Part shown: positions 11,173 to 24,180 of the stretch, piece after piece
Position numbering within the stretch: the first letter of the stretch is position 1
Layout: every line of letters begins with the position of its first letter
Assembly: GCF_021347895.1 (NCBI RefSeq)
Contig: NC_067118.1
Coordinates: 39,421,755 to 39,485,754, forward strand
DNA from: Acanthochromis polyacanthus
Lineage: Eukaryota; Chordata; Actinopteri; Pomacentridae
Direction of reading: 5' to 3'
Length of the DNA stretch: 64,000 bases
The notes under the pieces: generated by a model
Seen by the model: only the letters and a program-made list of their open reading frames with translations
Database searches by the model: none
What the model was told of the DNA's origin: nothing
Position numbers and translations under genes: made by a program

Positions 11173-13708
11173 TAAAGACAAAGGATGCCAAAAAATGGAC
11201 AGCTCTGTTTCTCTGTTTCTAATATGCCATGAAAATTAGAGCTGTGCTGCAACTTTCTGAGCCAAAACTACATCTATAAAACCTTTTAAAACAAATGCCC
11301 TCATCAAAATTCCTTTTCCTTTATGCTAAATGTCAGTGTAATTGCAAACAACCAAAAAGCACACAGAAAAATTAGGTAGAAAATCTGCTTTTTTCTCCCT
11401 TTTGGCTCAAATTGAGCTTGTGTCTAATCCATTCCAGCCAAACCAAACACATCTAAAAGGAGGACAGGATTTTTCACAGGCTGTGTCTGAATGCGGCTGA
11501 ATAAGTCAAACAGACAAACAATGTGGAAAAAAAGGAGCGTTTGTTGCTGCATTAACATACTGACTCTTCAGCCAGTTTCGATTTACAAAGAGCCCTTCCA
11601 AAACTTCACAGGCCAAATTAATTCAAATTTAGACTGATGTTTTCTTAATTTGTGGCCAACCAAAAGCGTAATTTCCACACAAAAGTCAGTCATTCTCAGG
11701 CCCACGGACCAAGTGGAAAATTTCTCAAACTAATATAACACAAAGCACCAATTTTGAGATTTTCCTCCTGATTATATACCATATTAAAAGGCGCCATTGA
11801 TCTTTTTGTTCACTTTTGTTGGTTGAAGAAATCCTTGGCTTTCTGGTTTATCTTCCCCAAAAAAATGACTGCTTTTATGGAGGAGCGAAATCAATGCAAA
11901 TTAATCCTTTATTCATTTCGCTGTGAATAATTCAAGCCTTTGCACTTTTGTTCGGGGCCCGTGAGCTAAACAAAATCATAAGAAAGGTGGAGAATGTGGA
12001 CGTTTATTGGCCGGTGGAAAAGAGAGATGACCCTGCTCGCGGGTGACAAAGACTCCTTTATGGCGTTGGTGTGAACCCATGAAACAGACGTTTTCCACTC
12101 TGACTGACCAGCACCACGGGAGATCCAACACGTGCAGAAATGGAGCCCCAGTAAAACCAACTCTTTTTTTACACACATAAAGGAGGTTCGAGAACCAAAA
12201 AAAAAAAGCCGCAATCTTTGCCCATTCTTGATTCTGAGGGACGACCAGTGGCTGACAGATTTATTACAGACTTTTTATTATCAGATAGGGAATATTTCAA
12301 AAATGAGGTATTATTAAACAGTTTTATGCCATTATGCCTGGATTATTGAAACCTTAAAGTTTCTTTACAGTTCTCTGGGAGTCCTACTGTTAAGTATGTT
12401 TGGAAAATAAGATCTATTTGGGCTGCGGCGTTAGAAAGAGGTGAGAATAGAAGTCTTCTTTAGTCAGCTCTTATCTTCTTGGGGCGACCAGAGATGAGTG
12501 AAATGACTCCTTTTTTTGGGGGGGGACGCAATTTGTTTGACTCATTTCACCCAAAATATGGATTCTTTCACTGACTCAGTGGTTCAGTACAGACTGAGGC
12601 ATTTAGTCCTGAACAAGAGGTGATATATCTGAGTCTCTTGTTCATCCTTTCACTCAAGAACTCGATCATTGCTTCACCTTTGGCGTCTCTAAACAGACAG
12701 GTCAATTATCAAGGCCAGTGTTTTATCAGAATCAGTAAATTATTGGCTAATCATTGACGAATTAAAGCTCTACTTCAGGTCTGATCAGCCTCTTCTCTCT
12801 GTCTGTCATCACTCTGTGGTCTGAAATGTTTCTCAAGCAGCAAAATACTGAAGAGGAAACAAGATGTTGTCATGAACAGGAACATTAGCTCCTCTCACAG
12901 CGGCTAAGGCTACGCTAACCTGAAACACAGTCTGGAAAACAATAATTGATAATGTTTTAAGCTCTAGATAGTAGACACCAGAAGTGACAGAACAGTGGAA
13001 GATTAGAACGTCTTGATTTAATCACTACTATTTCTATTTTACTTATTCAGTTACAGTCACTCTTATCCCTTTAAAGGGCACTCATTGAAATCCTTTGCAA
13101 TTCAAAACTTCAACCCTCAAATGTCTTTGGAGGACAGAAGACTTCTTTACTTTTGTGACATTTTTCAAAATTCAATGAAGTTACCGTATGTGGTTCCTTG
13201 CCCGTTAGCGGTTTAGCAAAAAACACTCCAAGAAATCTACATATCATCACTTAGCACAGCTACTCAACTGTAAAATTTGTGAATTTCGTCAGCTAGCCAT
13301 GGTTAGTTTTGACGTTTCAGCTGCAAATATGGAAGAGGACCGAGCCATAAGTCCGTCTTGAAGAAAGAGAAAGAGAAGAAAAGAGAAAGTTTGATTGGTT
13401 CCAGGCCTCTGCTGATTGGTCAGATGCCGTGATGTAACGTAGAGTGATCTTCGCTGATTGGCTGAGTTACACATTGCTGAACATATATGGAAAAATTATG
13501 GACACAAAGTGCCAAAATTACATACAAAGTGCAGTTGTATGTAAACATATGTAGGTTCACTCAGTAAATACAAGGTGCTTAAGGTGGAAATAAGGCGCAT
13601 AAGGTAGTTGGTAGAATGGAGAAGATAATTCAACAGTGAGTAAACCAACAGTGAGAAGATTAAATTAAACTGAGAATCATAATGAAGATAAAAAAAATCT
13701 TTTTTTTT
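11173..13708. other. Gene-free interval
   Basis: No gene was recognised. About 11390-12230 is unique-looking and moderately GC-rich, with no open frame resembling a known protein. A G-run at 12516-12526 and a compact CCAAT cluster (separate entry at 13394-13461) are the only named structures. Confidence 0.35.
13394..13461 (-). promoter_or_regulatory. Triple CCAAT-box cluster, promoter-like
   Basis: ATTGG occurs at 13394-13398, 13415-13419 and 13457-13461, that is, three CCAAT boxes on the minus strand within 68 bp. Downstream on that strand a short open frame starts with ATG near 13346 (MARSSSIF...) and ends after about 19 codons. It resembles a TATA-less promoter with a 5' exon, possibly from a transposon, but no gene body could be attached to it. 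Confidence 0.25.
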
Positions 13709-13780
13709 TTAAACTTTTAATAAGAATGTATGCAAGATATATCCCATGGACTTCAAAAGCCCCTCAATGATATATTGACC
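13709..13780 (+). mobile_element. MITE family A, terminal fragment
   Basis: Only the right end of the family is present, from the ATGTATGCAAGATATATCCC stretch to the terminal TATATTGACC. The rest has been lost. Confidence 0.6.
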
Positions 13781-16700
13781 TGGCTAATTAGAAAAAAACC
13801 ACTTTTCCTCATGGATGCTGAGTTCACCACAGGTTGAGCTCCGATCCTCGACTTGATCCTTCACTTAGTCTGAACTCAGCACATTCCTGCACCAGGCCAG
13901 AGGTCAAACGAAGAACGCAGACTACCAGGACTACCAGGACAAGTTAATGGAAGTTTTAGTTTTCATGTTGAGACTTAAACAGTAAAGGAAGCTCTTGTAT
14001 ATGTCGGTCTTTGTTAAAGTCATCTGATTGTATCGCCGGCCGGCTGAAGTCTTACTGCATTTCCATGTTTGTGGTCACCTCCAACATCAGCCCGGCATCA
14101 AAGCCGCCTCTAAACCCCAAACGCTGCCACCCTTCCTCTGCCCTGTGATGTGGAGATTCACACACTCCACAGCGCGTACCCTCCCTTCAACTTTTATTTT
14201 GGCCCAAACACTGCGGAGGAGACGATTTGTGTCTTTGAAAACACTCATATCAATCACATCAAAAGCCCAGGAAACAAAAGTGGAGGCTGGCAGCATCAGA
14301 CAAACACTCCCATTAGTCACTGCGAGTCTGTTGTATCGCGTCGCGGACGAGGGAGGGCTTGTTTACTCTGGAATATCTCACACTGTAAAGGCAAAGAGAA
14401 CCTACCGCCTGGCCCATTCACGCAGCACGCAAACAAGCGGAGTAGTGTGTGGTCAATTACAATAAACACAGATCAAAGAGCACAAAATGGACTTCTGTTT
14501 CATAATGCACCATGTGGCACCACCTTTTTCCTCGCAAAGGCCCTCACACTCAATCTTCCCACACTCATATACAAACTCACCATTAATAAGGTCTGAAAAG
14601 TGTGATTTTCAGCCCTCGCTCTTGTGTTCCTCGTCCTTGTCCCATCCCCAGCCCCCTGCCTGGTGCTGACCCAGTCAGCGGACCCCCTCTGCCCCCTCTG
14701 CGGCCCCCCTCCAACCCTGGGAAGAAGAGGCCCACGCCGGAGCGAGGACCGGGGCTCATTAGCAGCGCCCACCTGGAGGCTGGCTGGGGGCAACAGGGGA
14801 GCCGAGGGGGCCGAGGCCTTGATCTGCTGGCTGTGAGCGGCGTTGTGGCCCACAGCGGGGCCGGGGCCGCTGCAGCACAGTTTACAGATAGTCCAACAGT
14901 CCTGAGCTGATCCACTCTAATCTGTTTAATTGTTCCCTCTGCTAAGGCACACCTCTGTCTGTCGTCCCACCAGGATCCCCGCTTTTTATCACTTCCCTGG
15001 TATAAAAGCCTGACAGACAGCTTATAATCGTTTGTACTGATATCACCACAAACAGTCTGGAAAACAATTATGGAAACGAGCATCTTTTGCGGACGATGTG
15101 TTTGAAGTCTGATGCAAATTCAACGTCTCATCAGCCGCTGAGCTCTTAAATTCAGACTGTTAAATCCCAGCCCTGTTTGTTTTGTGTGACTGTTGACTCT
15201 GTCGGTTAGTTGTTGGTATTTTTGGTGGGGGGTGATGCTGAGGTATGCTGCTGTGTCGGACTGCGATACTCTGATGGTCTGGACCCCTGTGGTCAGCCGT
15301 CCCTGGTCTGAGGAGACACAAAGAGATTCCTCTGAGAGAACAGCAAGTCTTCCGAGTCGTGCGTCTCCAGCCGAGCAGACTGCATCCTGGGATTCATGCG
15401 GCTGTTTGACGACACAGTAGCTAAACAACGGCCTGGTCAGTGGAATTTAATATAGAGGACTGTGCAAAGGTTTCAGGCAATAAAAGTGAAGTGAGAATGA
15501 GTTCAAAAGTGACAAATTTATCTGCAGCAACGCCTCCCTGATGAATAAGAATCTACGAATGAGTTATCTTAGACTTCACTGTTTCTTGTACATTATGCAG
15601 TCAGATATTCAAATGAGGTCACGTAAAGTTGTTTCATATTGGATGAGCCGGTTATGCTGTGATTATCATCAACTAACCTGTGTTAGTTGTCAAAGTCAGA
15701 TAAACCTGCCAGCAGGCTTTCAAGTCATTTTATAGTCTAAAAATGGTCAAAATTAGACAATTCATCAGAACCAGAAGTTGAGAAAACTAAGAATCCTAAA
15801 ATTTTCTGCTTTCTGTCTGTCTGTGCATTGATTTATCATTCATGACATGCAGTTGCTTTGGAAAAAATAACCAAAATAAAGCCTTAAATTGTAAATTTCA
15901 TCAAAAACAATGTGTTGCACATGCCCTATTTGATAAAAAAATAAATAAATAAACTCACTCTTTCCAGATTTAGTAAAAAACCTAAAATTGTGGGCTCCTC
16001 AGAACAACTGATAAGCCACAAAACACTCAGCTGTGACGAACAGACATACCAAAAATTTTGATTTTAGGTAAATTGGGATGAACTGCAGGCAGTGTTCATA
16101 TAAAGCAGACAGTAGACAAGTACGGAAACAAACGAGAACTGTCAGCAGTAAAATATCTTTACTATGTAAAGCCTCCCTGTTTTAGAAAACCTGTGGGACT
16201 TGGGGGAGTAAAATTGTACATCTTTAATCTAGATTTTAAAATTTGTTTGTAAAAGAAGTACTCAAAGGAATTGGGGTTTCTAGTTTTTTACTGATTTATG
16301 TCATTTTAAAACTGCTACACTGCATGGAAGACATGCTTACTTTAAGCCATGGTTGTGCTGTTTCCACAGAGGTGCAGGATTTTATATTATAGAGGAAAAA
16401 TTACCCCTCAGTGGTTAAAAAAAACACCAAGAAACTGCTTGTGGTTCAGAGGGTTAAACTGAAATAGAAAACAAATCCCAAAAAAATTGAAGAAGTAACC
16501 TCTAATGTCCAATCAGCTAATGCAAAGGAAAACCTCTTTACAATGACTGTATTTTTTAAATCATACTAATTAGTGGGTCTACAGATTTATATTGGGAAAG
16601 TCTATTTTTCTACATCAAGCCATAATTAGTGCTAGACAGTCAATCAGTTGTCATAAGCTGTTTATTTACTCATTCTTCTCCCCCCCCGACCAAACAAACA

Positions 16701-18923
16701 GCATGGTCTCAACATGATTACATTCTCAACCTATAATTAAGAACACAGGGAGCACTTTGTTCACTGATGTGGTGTTTTCAACTGTCGGAACTAGTCAAAA
16801 CAAAAAATCTCCTCATGAATCAGACAAAATAAAGTTTGAGAAGTTAATTTTAGTTTCTGAGAACACCTCCATCCAAACGCCAGGGGCAGGAACCTTTTGT
16901 CTTTATTTTACCGTGTAATGAACAGTTCTGTTTAGCAGATATGCCTTAAAGGATGGTGTTTGTTTTGCATTTATTCGCTCAGTCAAATGAATTAGTGTTG
17001 AATGAAACAGTTTTATTCAGTTAGTGAAATCAGCAGCTGTGGCCCCCGGGCTCTTTAAATCCTTCAGATCCATACTTCTGAACACACACCGTATCAGGCT
17101 ACACATTAAATCCACTTCATTTAAACCCACATCCACCATCTACTTTTGAAAATGAATGCAAGACTTCTCGTCCTGGGCTACAGTGAGTGTCTGTCAGATC
17201 AAAGAGGAAGACTCTGGGTGGCCGGTGATGAATATGAACAATGGATTGGTCATGATGACTAGTAAATCTCAGTCACAAACCGCCACATCAAGGACAATTA
17301 GCATCAGCTTGACTCTCCAGGCTCACCCCTTAAGCAGGATGAAAAAAAGAAGGTGACCTGCTGACTGAGCACATTCCACCTGCAGCCTGCAGTTCAAAGA
17401 GCTCCCATGATGCCCATCGGCCTCTGTGTCTCGCTGCTCGGCTGCCGTCCAGCTCCCACCTGCCCCGGGGGCGACGCTCAGCCAGATCCACACCGCGGGT
17501 GACCCCCTGCTCCATCAACAGCACATGAAACCACTGTGACCGCTACCTGCCAGCTCAGTGCCTCAGGTGATGTTTGAATGGGCTTCACTTCAGAGCTGAC
17601 CACACCTCTTTCTTCCTCCCCCCTTCAGAGAGCGGGCAGCATATGGCCGGCTCACATGAATTCCCCTGCTGTTTCCCAAGGAGCTCAGAAGCCTTCGGGG
17701 TGATCGGAACTTCACGCTCCTCTTTACTAGATTAAGTCTAATAATCTCTCAGTAACGAGACTTTAAATCCAGAGCGGTAAAGCACTGGGCCCCGGGGTTC
17801 ACCAACACACACTGCATGGTCTGTTGCTGCCTTTAACACTTTATTTTATGGCTGCAAGTAAGAGTTAATGTCCCTCATCAACTTTCCCCCCTCAAACACG
17901 AGCAAGGACGAGGATTCACTGACGGAAGGCAGAGATTTCTCCAATGCAAATGGAACTAGAATCTGTGAGGAATGTTGGAAATCTTTGCGAGTCAGATGAC
18001 CACAACTCTCATGACAGATCTGTGCATATATGTGGGATTAAAAGAGAATTCCTGTATAGTGCAGCTTCTAATGCTACTAACAAGATTGCGCTCATCAAAT
18101 TAAAAATCATACCTGTGTAAACTGCTGCAACAGTTCAGCCAGATTATGTAAAAACGTTGTTTTAGGTATGAGAGAACGCAGTCCCACCCGAATGTTCCAA
18201 TATTACTAGTCCTTTGATGCACAAAACAACTGCAGAATGACAAAGTCAAAGACGAACCACAAAGTCCATCTGTTAGCTGAGCAAACAGGGCTTTTGTTAG
18301 AACCTGTCAGATCATCCAACGGCTCATATTTCTTTACTTAAACAGACTTCTCTTTGGTGATGTCACCTTGTTCTCAGATATCAATGCCGTCATCTCATTA
18401 AACACAAGGCTTTTAGCCATAGGGACTCAAATGTGCTGGTCTGTTGGTTGGTCTGTTTAATACTTTTAGTCCAGAATAAAACATTTTAACTGGAACTACT
18501 AAGATCACATTTTGTTCAGAAATGCTGCTCTTTGGTCCCCAAAGAATGACTTCTTTGGTGATGTATATAAATACAGCAAATTAAAAGAAAATAACCATCT
18601 AATGAAAATATAGCAGTTTTCTAGCTTTAGTTTTACATGAGATTATGTGTATTTTGGCGCTTTTCAGTGTAAAACAATTATCTATGATATAGATAAATAT
18701 GTTACTGTGTGAGGTTGAGATTCTTAGTTTTGAGAAAAATATCTTTACTATTGACTGGATGACTTGTGCTAACTTTGGAGATCTAATTTTTTTATCTTCC
18801 ACTTCCTTTTTAATTTGCCAAATAAATCAGTGCTAAATCAATGATAGCCTCAACTGTATTTTGTGCTCAGTGATGATTAAAACATGTCTGTAAGCTACTA
18901 TGATACATTATATCAGTATACAT
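13781..18923. other. Gene-free interval with GC-rich unique blocks
   Basis: No host gene was recognised. About 14030-15060 and 17040-17830 are GC-richer and repeat-free. Open frames overlap there on both strands, as expected from base composition rather than coding. They contain homeobox-like and POU-like words and are plausible regulatory elements. About 15430-17000 and 17900-18900 are AT-rich with nothing recognisable beyond an A-rich run near 15940 and a C-run at 16681. Confidence 0.35.
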
Positions 18924-19626
18924 GGGTCTATATATAGTTGAGAGACTTTTGAAGTCCATGGGATATAACTTGCAAACATTTTTATTAAAAATTTAAAAAA
19001 AAAGTTCATTAAGATTATATCTTTACAAATTCCATCATTATTTATTATGGAAACAATCATTTATTAATAAAAAATGACTGGATATCAATGTCAACTAAAT
19101 AACTGTCCCAATTTAATAACAACCACCTTCTAATTAGCTAAACAATATAAAATGATCTTATTCAGAAATAGTTTTGATTGTGTTCTTTTTATGAAGTTGA
19201 GATAATTATGAAAGATATTTCTTTTTTGGTAATATATCAAATTTTATATGGAAGATAACAAATTGTATCTGTGTCCTAGAAATCACTTTCAGCTAAATTC
19301 CCCATCACAAAAACACCTCTCAAGGAAGTGTGTTAATTCCAGATCACATGACCTGCTCCACATGATGTCATTTCCTCCTGAAGAAAAGACTGGCCAGACT
19401 CCAAGGCTTTCTGACTTATTTAATATAAAGTAGTCAACAGGTTTACTGCAATATCTTTATAAATTACTTTCAATTTCAATTTTACTCAATTGTATACGTA
19501 TATAATATTTAGAAGAATCTTTCTGTAAAAATACCATGTGGTGTTTGGTTATATGTTGATTTTAGGCCTGAAAACAGGAAAAATGTCAACTATAATACAA
19601 AAAGTTCCACAGTTATATATTGACCC
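18924..19626 (-). mobile_element. MITE family A, copy 2 (inverted)
   Basis: A 703-bp copy opposite in orientation to copies 1 and 3. It begins GGGTCTATATATAGTTGAGA and ends AGTTATATATTGACCC. The core at 19308-19414 differs from the other two by one base over 107. The flanking internal sequence differs by many substitutions and small indels. Confidence 0.78.
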
Positions 19627-20645
19627 ACCTGCTAAAAATCAGCATGCTGACATTGTTCCTGTGAGCATGTTAGCACTCCAAGATCAGCTTTTTGTTCAAA
19701 CAAACCTGTAACTGCAGGATAAGTACAAGCTACAGTGGAGAAAATCTTGCGTTTGCACTGTTCAACTTTTTGTTTGTTTTCATATTGCTTGCAAAACGTT
19801 ACACTTTCACTATAGAAAGTAGGGTTTAAAAAGGAAAACATAAAGTACTCTCACTACTCTGATGAAACCAGTAACTTCACAGATTTTTACATAATCTGCT
19901 TTCTGTGACAAAGAGTGTTATAAAGGACAAAAGAAATGTTTTATTTTCATGGAAACTGTTGTTAAAAGGCAGGAACATGGCACCACTGCGAAAGTTATCA
20001 ATCAAAACCTCATACTGGAAGAAGGACCAGAAAGCTCCTGGTTACCTCCTTGAGAATTACTGTTGAGCTCATATTGAAGCTCAGACTCCCACTGAACTGC
20101 TGATTAGACGGATGCCTTCGCTGTGCTACAGGACGGAGCGTCAGGCCGCCAGAGACTCGCTTCATTCATTCACTGTAATTCATGCTGGACTCTGACACAG
20201 CCCAGGAAGCTGCAGAATCTCTCGTCTACTTATTTAATTTGGACTGAACCAGCGGAGGCAGGAAGGAACCCCAGCGATGAAAGATATTAGACTGTGAGGG
20301 ACGGTCTTGAATAGGAAAACCAGCCAGAAAACAAACCGCATTATTGGATCAACATGTGCTGTCCAGTCAGTAAATATGAATATATCTCCATAACAACACA
20401 TTTCTACTGAAAGCAGAAAATATGTGATCTGTTTAGAGCTGCTTCATTGGTTTTCAACTGTTTTGGTCTCTTAAAAAATAAACTACATTTAGGTATGACC
20501 CCTTGTCGTTACAGTGCTGATTTATACTGAGAGATATGTGCTCAATTTTAAAGTCATCAATCTTTGGACTCCACGAGGCTCCCCTGCAGTATGATGAATG
20601 ATCTGGTGCAATCATGTTGGTGTAAAAATGCATTTTTGCTTTAGG
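19627..20645. other. Gene-free interval
   Basis: No gene, repeat family or clear regulatory element was recognised in this 1-kb stretch. Confidence 0.35.
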
Positions 20646-20657
20646 GACATTCAAACA

Positions 20658-21027
20658 GGGCTGCCCAGTGGAGCAGTGGTTCACACTTTCGTCTTGCTGC
20701 AAGAAGATCCCCGGTTCAAATCCCGGGGTGGGCCTGGGATCTTTCTACATGGAGTTTGCATGCTCTCCCTGTGCATGCGTGGGTTTTCTCCGGGTACTCT
20801 GGCTTCCTCCCACAGTCCAAAAATATGCTGAGGTTAATTGGTTACTCTAAATTGCCCGTAGGTGCGATTGCGAGAGTTATTGTTCGTCTGTATATGTAGC
20901 CCTGTGACAGACTGGTGACCTGTCCAGGGTGTCCCCTGCCTTCGCCCGAGTCAGCTGGGATAGACTCCAGCACCCCCCATGACCCTAGTGGGGATAAAGC
21001 GGTGTATAGAGAATGGATGGATGGATG
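20658..21027 (+). mobile_element. tRNA-like SINE with GGAT tail (family S), full-length copy 1
   Basis: A 370-bp retroposon flanked by a perfect 12-bp target duplication, GACATTCAAACA (20646-20657 and 21028-21039). The head is tRNA-like, with a box-B match GGTTCAAATCCC near 20711. The body has the familiar fish consensus (CTTCCTCCCACAGTCC, GACCTGTCCAGGGTG). The 3' end is a short GGAT repeat. Other copies lie at 39469, 48019 and 48465. No protein is encoded, so it needs a LINE partner. Confidence 0.85.
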
Positions 21028-21039
21028 GACATTCAAACA

Positions 21040-22439
21040 ACCAAAAATGTGGATAAATTTGACTGTTATTGTCATCCAATCAATGAATAACTGTGGCTAA
21101 AAGTCATAAATGAACGTTTACAATGCATCGTGACATTAAAAATGCCTCAGACGTGAGGACCAGAGTCTGCCTCTCATCTTTGCTGTTACCGTTCTGTTAT
21201 AAGACTTCAGATGCTGGTTGCATCACTGCTTCTGTCTCTGCATCGGGGTAAAAACAAGCATGTTTCCAAAACCCAGCACTTATTTAGCGCTGACAAAGTT
21301 GAAAAAACAAAAAAACAAAAAAAATGGGGGGTTGGCAAATCTTCTGCAACTTGATGGCAACACCTTTGACCAATCGCACTTGAAGCACTTTTGCACTTAC
21401 TACAGGTTTTTCCTTATGTCTGAATTCTTGCTTGTGTTGTACGTTGCTTTGGACAAAAGCGTCTACTAAATGAAATTGTAGAATTGTAGAATTGTTTTGG
21501 TTGCATTTTGGAAATCGCTCTGAAGACAAAAGCATTCCAGTGTGGAGACAACTGCTGCCTCCTCACCGGGAAGACTGACCAAAACAAGGTTTCTCTGCTT
21601 GACGGTGTCTCTTCCGACCTTATGCCAGACAGCCGACTGGAAATGCCAGGAATGCTAGACTGCTGCTCGATAGGAGACCATGTTCCTCTTATTGGCTACT
21701 GGTGGGCAGAGCCGGGGGGACAATGTCCGAGATGAGTTCTCACACAATAGGAACAAGACATTTATGACTCTTCGGCCGGGGAAAAAATGAAAGGTTCACA
21801 CTCAGGACACTCGGGGCTCTTGTCCTCCCACTGACACACTGGGAGAGATGCTGCCTTCGCTGACACCCCTCACATTTTTAGACTGTGTCTGCAGGGCTGA
21901 AGAAAAGGTCTCCCCTGAACCCAACCAGGCTGTCCCATTTGGGGTGATTTAAACAGCCTGTTATTACATTTCTCAGCCATTGTCTCTATTGGTATCCGGG
22001 TCTTATGATGCTTTTAATTATTACTTTCAGCAGTGCTCATTACACAGGAGCCAGAGGAATTCTGGCTTGGCATTTTGCTGGCATGTAAAAATGAGTGGTG
22101 ATAACCCAGGCAACCAAAACCAGAAATTCAGCGTTACTTGCCAGTCAGACAAATTTGGCCACACATTCTTGGCATAAAATGCTCCTCTGACCCACAGGGG
22201 TTCGGCTTGTGTCTTCATTTGCACAGCTGACTCCTTCTTGGACGTCCCTTCGTTCTGCCTCTAGTCATGCTGCTATAGGCCTAGGCTGCTGGGGGACTTT
22301 TCTTGACGCACTGAGCCCTTCTCTATCTACCTTTACATTTAATATGTATACCGTTATTGCAGTACATTCACTCTGTTTCCCCCTGTGCTATTTCTCCGAG
22401 TGTCCCTGGTCCCAGAGCTGGATGCTTCAGATCTGCGGT
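21040..22439. other. Gene-free interval with a retroposon tail and a unique block
   Basis: About 21405-21495 (TTGCTTTGGACAAAAGCG, then a TGTAGAAT repeat) matches a common fish retroposon 3' tail, seen again at 26275-26335. About 21520-22230 is unique and GC-richer, with ATTA-type words, and could be regulatory. No gene was recognised. Confidence 0.4.
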
Positions 22440-23010
22440 TGATGTTCCACCAGCTGGTCCAGTCTCCATCATGTCCACTGTGGGATGCTGCTGCTGACCT
22501 TCCTCCAGCCCTCTGCTTCCAACTCCCTTTTTCCACCAGTCAACTCTGCATCGCCTTCACTATACTGTTATGCTAACTTACATACTGTTTGAATTTTACT
22601 GCTAGCTATATATGGAGTATGTTTAATGTCAGAGCCGTACATCATAAGAGTAAATTATGAGTCAGTTTTCAATGTTAGCTTATACTTTGTCTGTGTCACA
22701 TATCCTGTCATGCATGTATCCAAATGTGTGTTGTGTTTTCCTTGCTTTCCCACCCCTCCCTCTTCTCCCATCCCTCCCCCTTGCCCTCTTCTGTCCTTCT
22801 CAACCCGCCCGGCCAGCAGGCAGATGGGTCCCCCCTATATAGAGCCGGGTTCTGCTCGAGGTTTCTTCCCTGTTAAAAGGGTGTTTTTCCTTGCCACTGT
22901 CGCCTTTGGGCTTGCTCTGGGGGTCAGGCATTTGGGTTCTGTAAAGCGTCTTGAGACGAGTTGACTGTAATTGACGCTATATAAATAAAATTGAATTGAA
23001 TTGAATTGAA
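22440..23010 (+). mobile_element. 5'-truncated non-LTR retroposon 3' end
   Basis: The segment carries the well-known fish LINE-type 3' region: GCTCGAGGTTTCTTCC, then GTTTTTCCTTGCCACTGTCG, then GTAAAGCGTCTTGAGACGAG, then GCTATATAAATAAAATTGAA, and a (TTGAA)n tail to about 23010. No reverse-transcriptase frame remains. The left boundary is approximate. Confidence 0.6.
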
Positions 23011-24180
23011 CTCTTTGACTTTTGGGACTCCATAAAGAATAACAAAGATACAAATCAGTATGAAATAGCAAAAAAGTACAAACACTTACTGGGGACACTT
23101 TTAAATCTATATATTACTGTTTTCATCTGTTTGTTACTGCTAAAATCAAATTCCTTGTATGTGAAGACCTACTTCACAATAAAACCTCTGTGACTCTGAT
23201 TTTGATTAGACTAATCCAACATGAATTACTTATCTGAATGAGTCACAAGGATCAGAGAAACTACGAATGTGAAACATATTTTTAGTAAAATCGCTTATCT
23301 TATTCAACATTTGCCAAATTGAGGACAACTTCTCAGACTAAATGTTCCATAATTTAGAATCAGAAAGCCTTTACTGTCATTGTACGGCACAAACACACAA
23401 CAAATTCAGGAGACACACAGCGGAATTTGGAGTTTTTAAGAAATTACCAATAAAGTATGGAATTTAAAAGCACAGAAAAAAGTGAAGAACGATCAATATC
23501 AGAAAATCTATTGATAACTTGTAATCGATATGCTATATTAGTCTGTTGTATATAGTTTACTTGTGTAGTTTTTCTCATTTCAACTCCAAAAATCGTTTTT
23601 TTAGTTATTTATTGAAAGTTTCTCATACAAAACTTCATTCTACAAATACTGCTACTATTAATAAGAGTAATACATGAAAAGAAAAAACAGTAACTGCAGT
23701 AGATCAGTGGTCAATAAAGAAAAAATGAACAGATGTTCTATTTTACCCTTTGCTACATGCATGTTTCAGATCACACTCGGCTTTCAGGAAAAAAACAAAT
23801 CGAGTGTAAGAAAGTGTCAAATATATTGAGAATTAAGCATCAAATGTAACATAACAAGCTAAAGAATAAGTATGACAGAGTACATCTTGTGTTTCCAAAG
23901 CTAGAAATGACCTTTAACTTTCAGTTAGTGGATAACTCCCATTATTTACTTTCAGAGGGATCATTTGGTAGGTTTCATTTAGCCTGCAGGTCTGTGATGG
24001 ATCAAACTCTGTCATGCCAGTTTATAGCCTTCAGACCTGGAGCGCCACCTACTGGTGTTGCATCATAAAAGCAACTATAAATTCTGGTGTCAGTCAACAG
24101 AAGCGTTTGATTTTAGATGATCTTTATAAGAAGTTTTACTTAATTTAGTGCTTTAGCTTTCGGGAAAATATAAATTTCAA
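23011..24180. other. Gene-free AT-rich interval
   Basis: No gene was recognised. About 23357-23425 (AATCAGAAAGCCTTTACTGTCATTG...) looks like a fragment of another common fish retroposon. A CTCF-like site (24042-24055) is listed separately. Confidence 0.35.
24042..24055 (-). promoter_or_regulatory. CTCF-like motif, perfect core
   Basis: The minus strand reads CCAGTAGGTGGCGC, which fits the CTCF core CCASYAGRKGGCRS at every position. It is the best such match found in the gene-free interval. Confidence 0.45.

Noticed and set aside
14583..15083. 166-codon minus-strand frame and overlapping plus-strand frames
   Set aside because: Proline/arginine-rich translation of GC-rich DNA with no recognisable domain; more likely non-coding.
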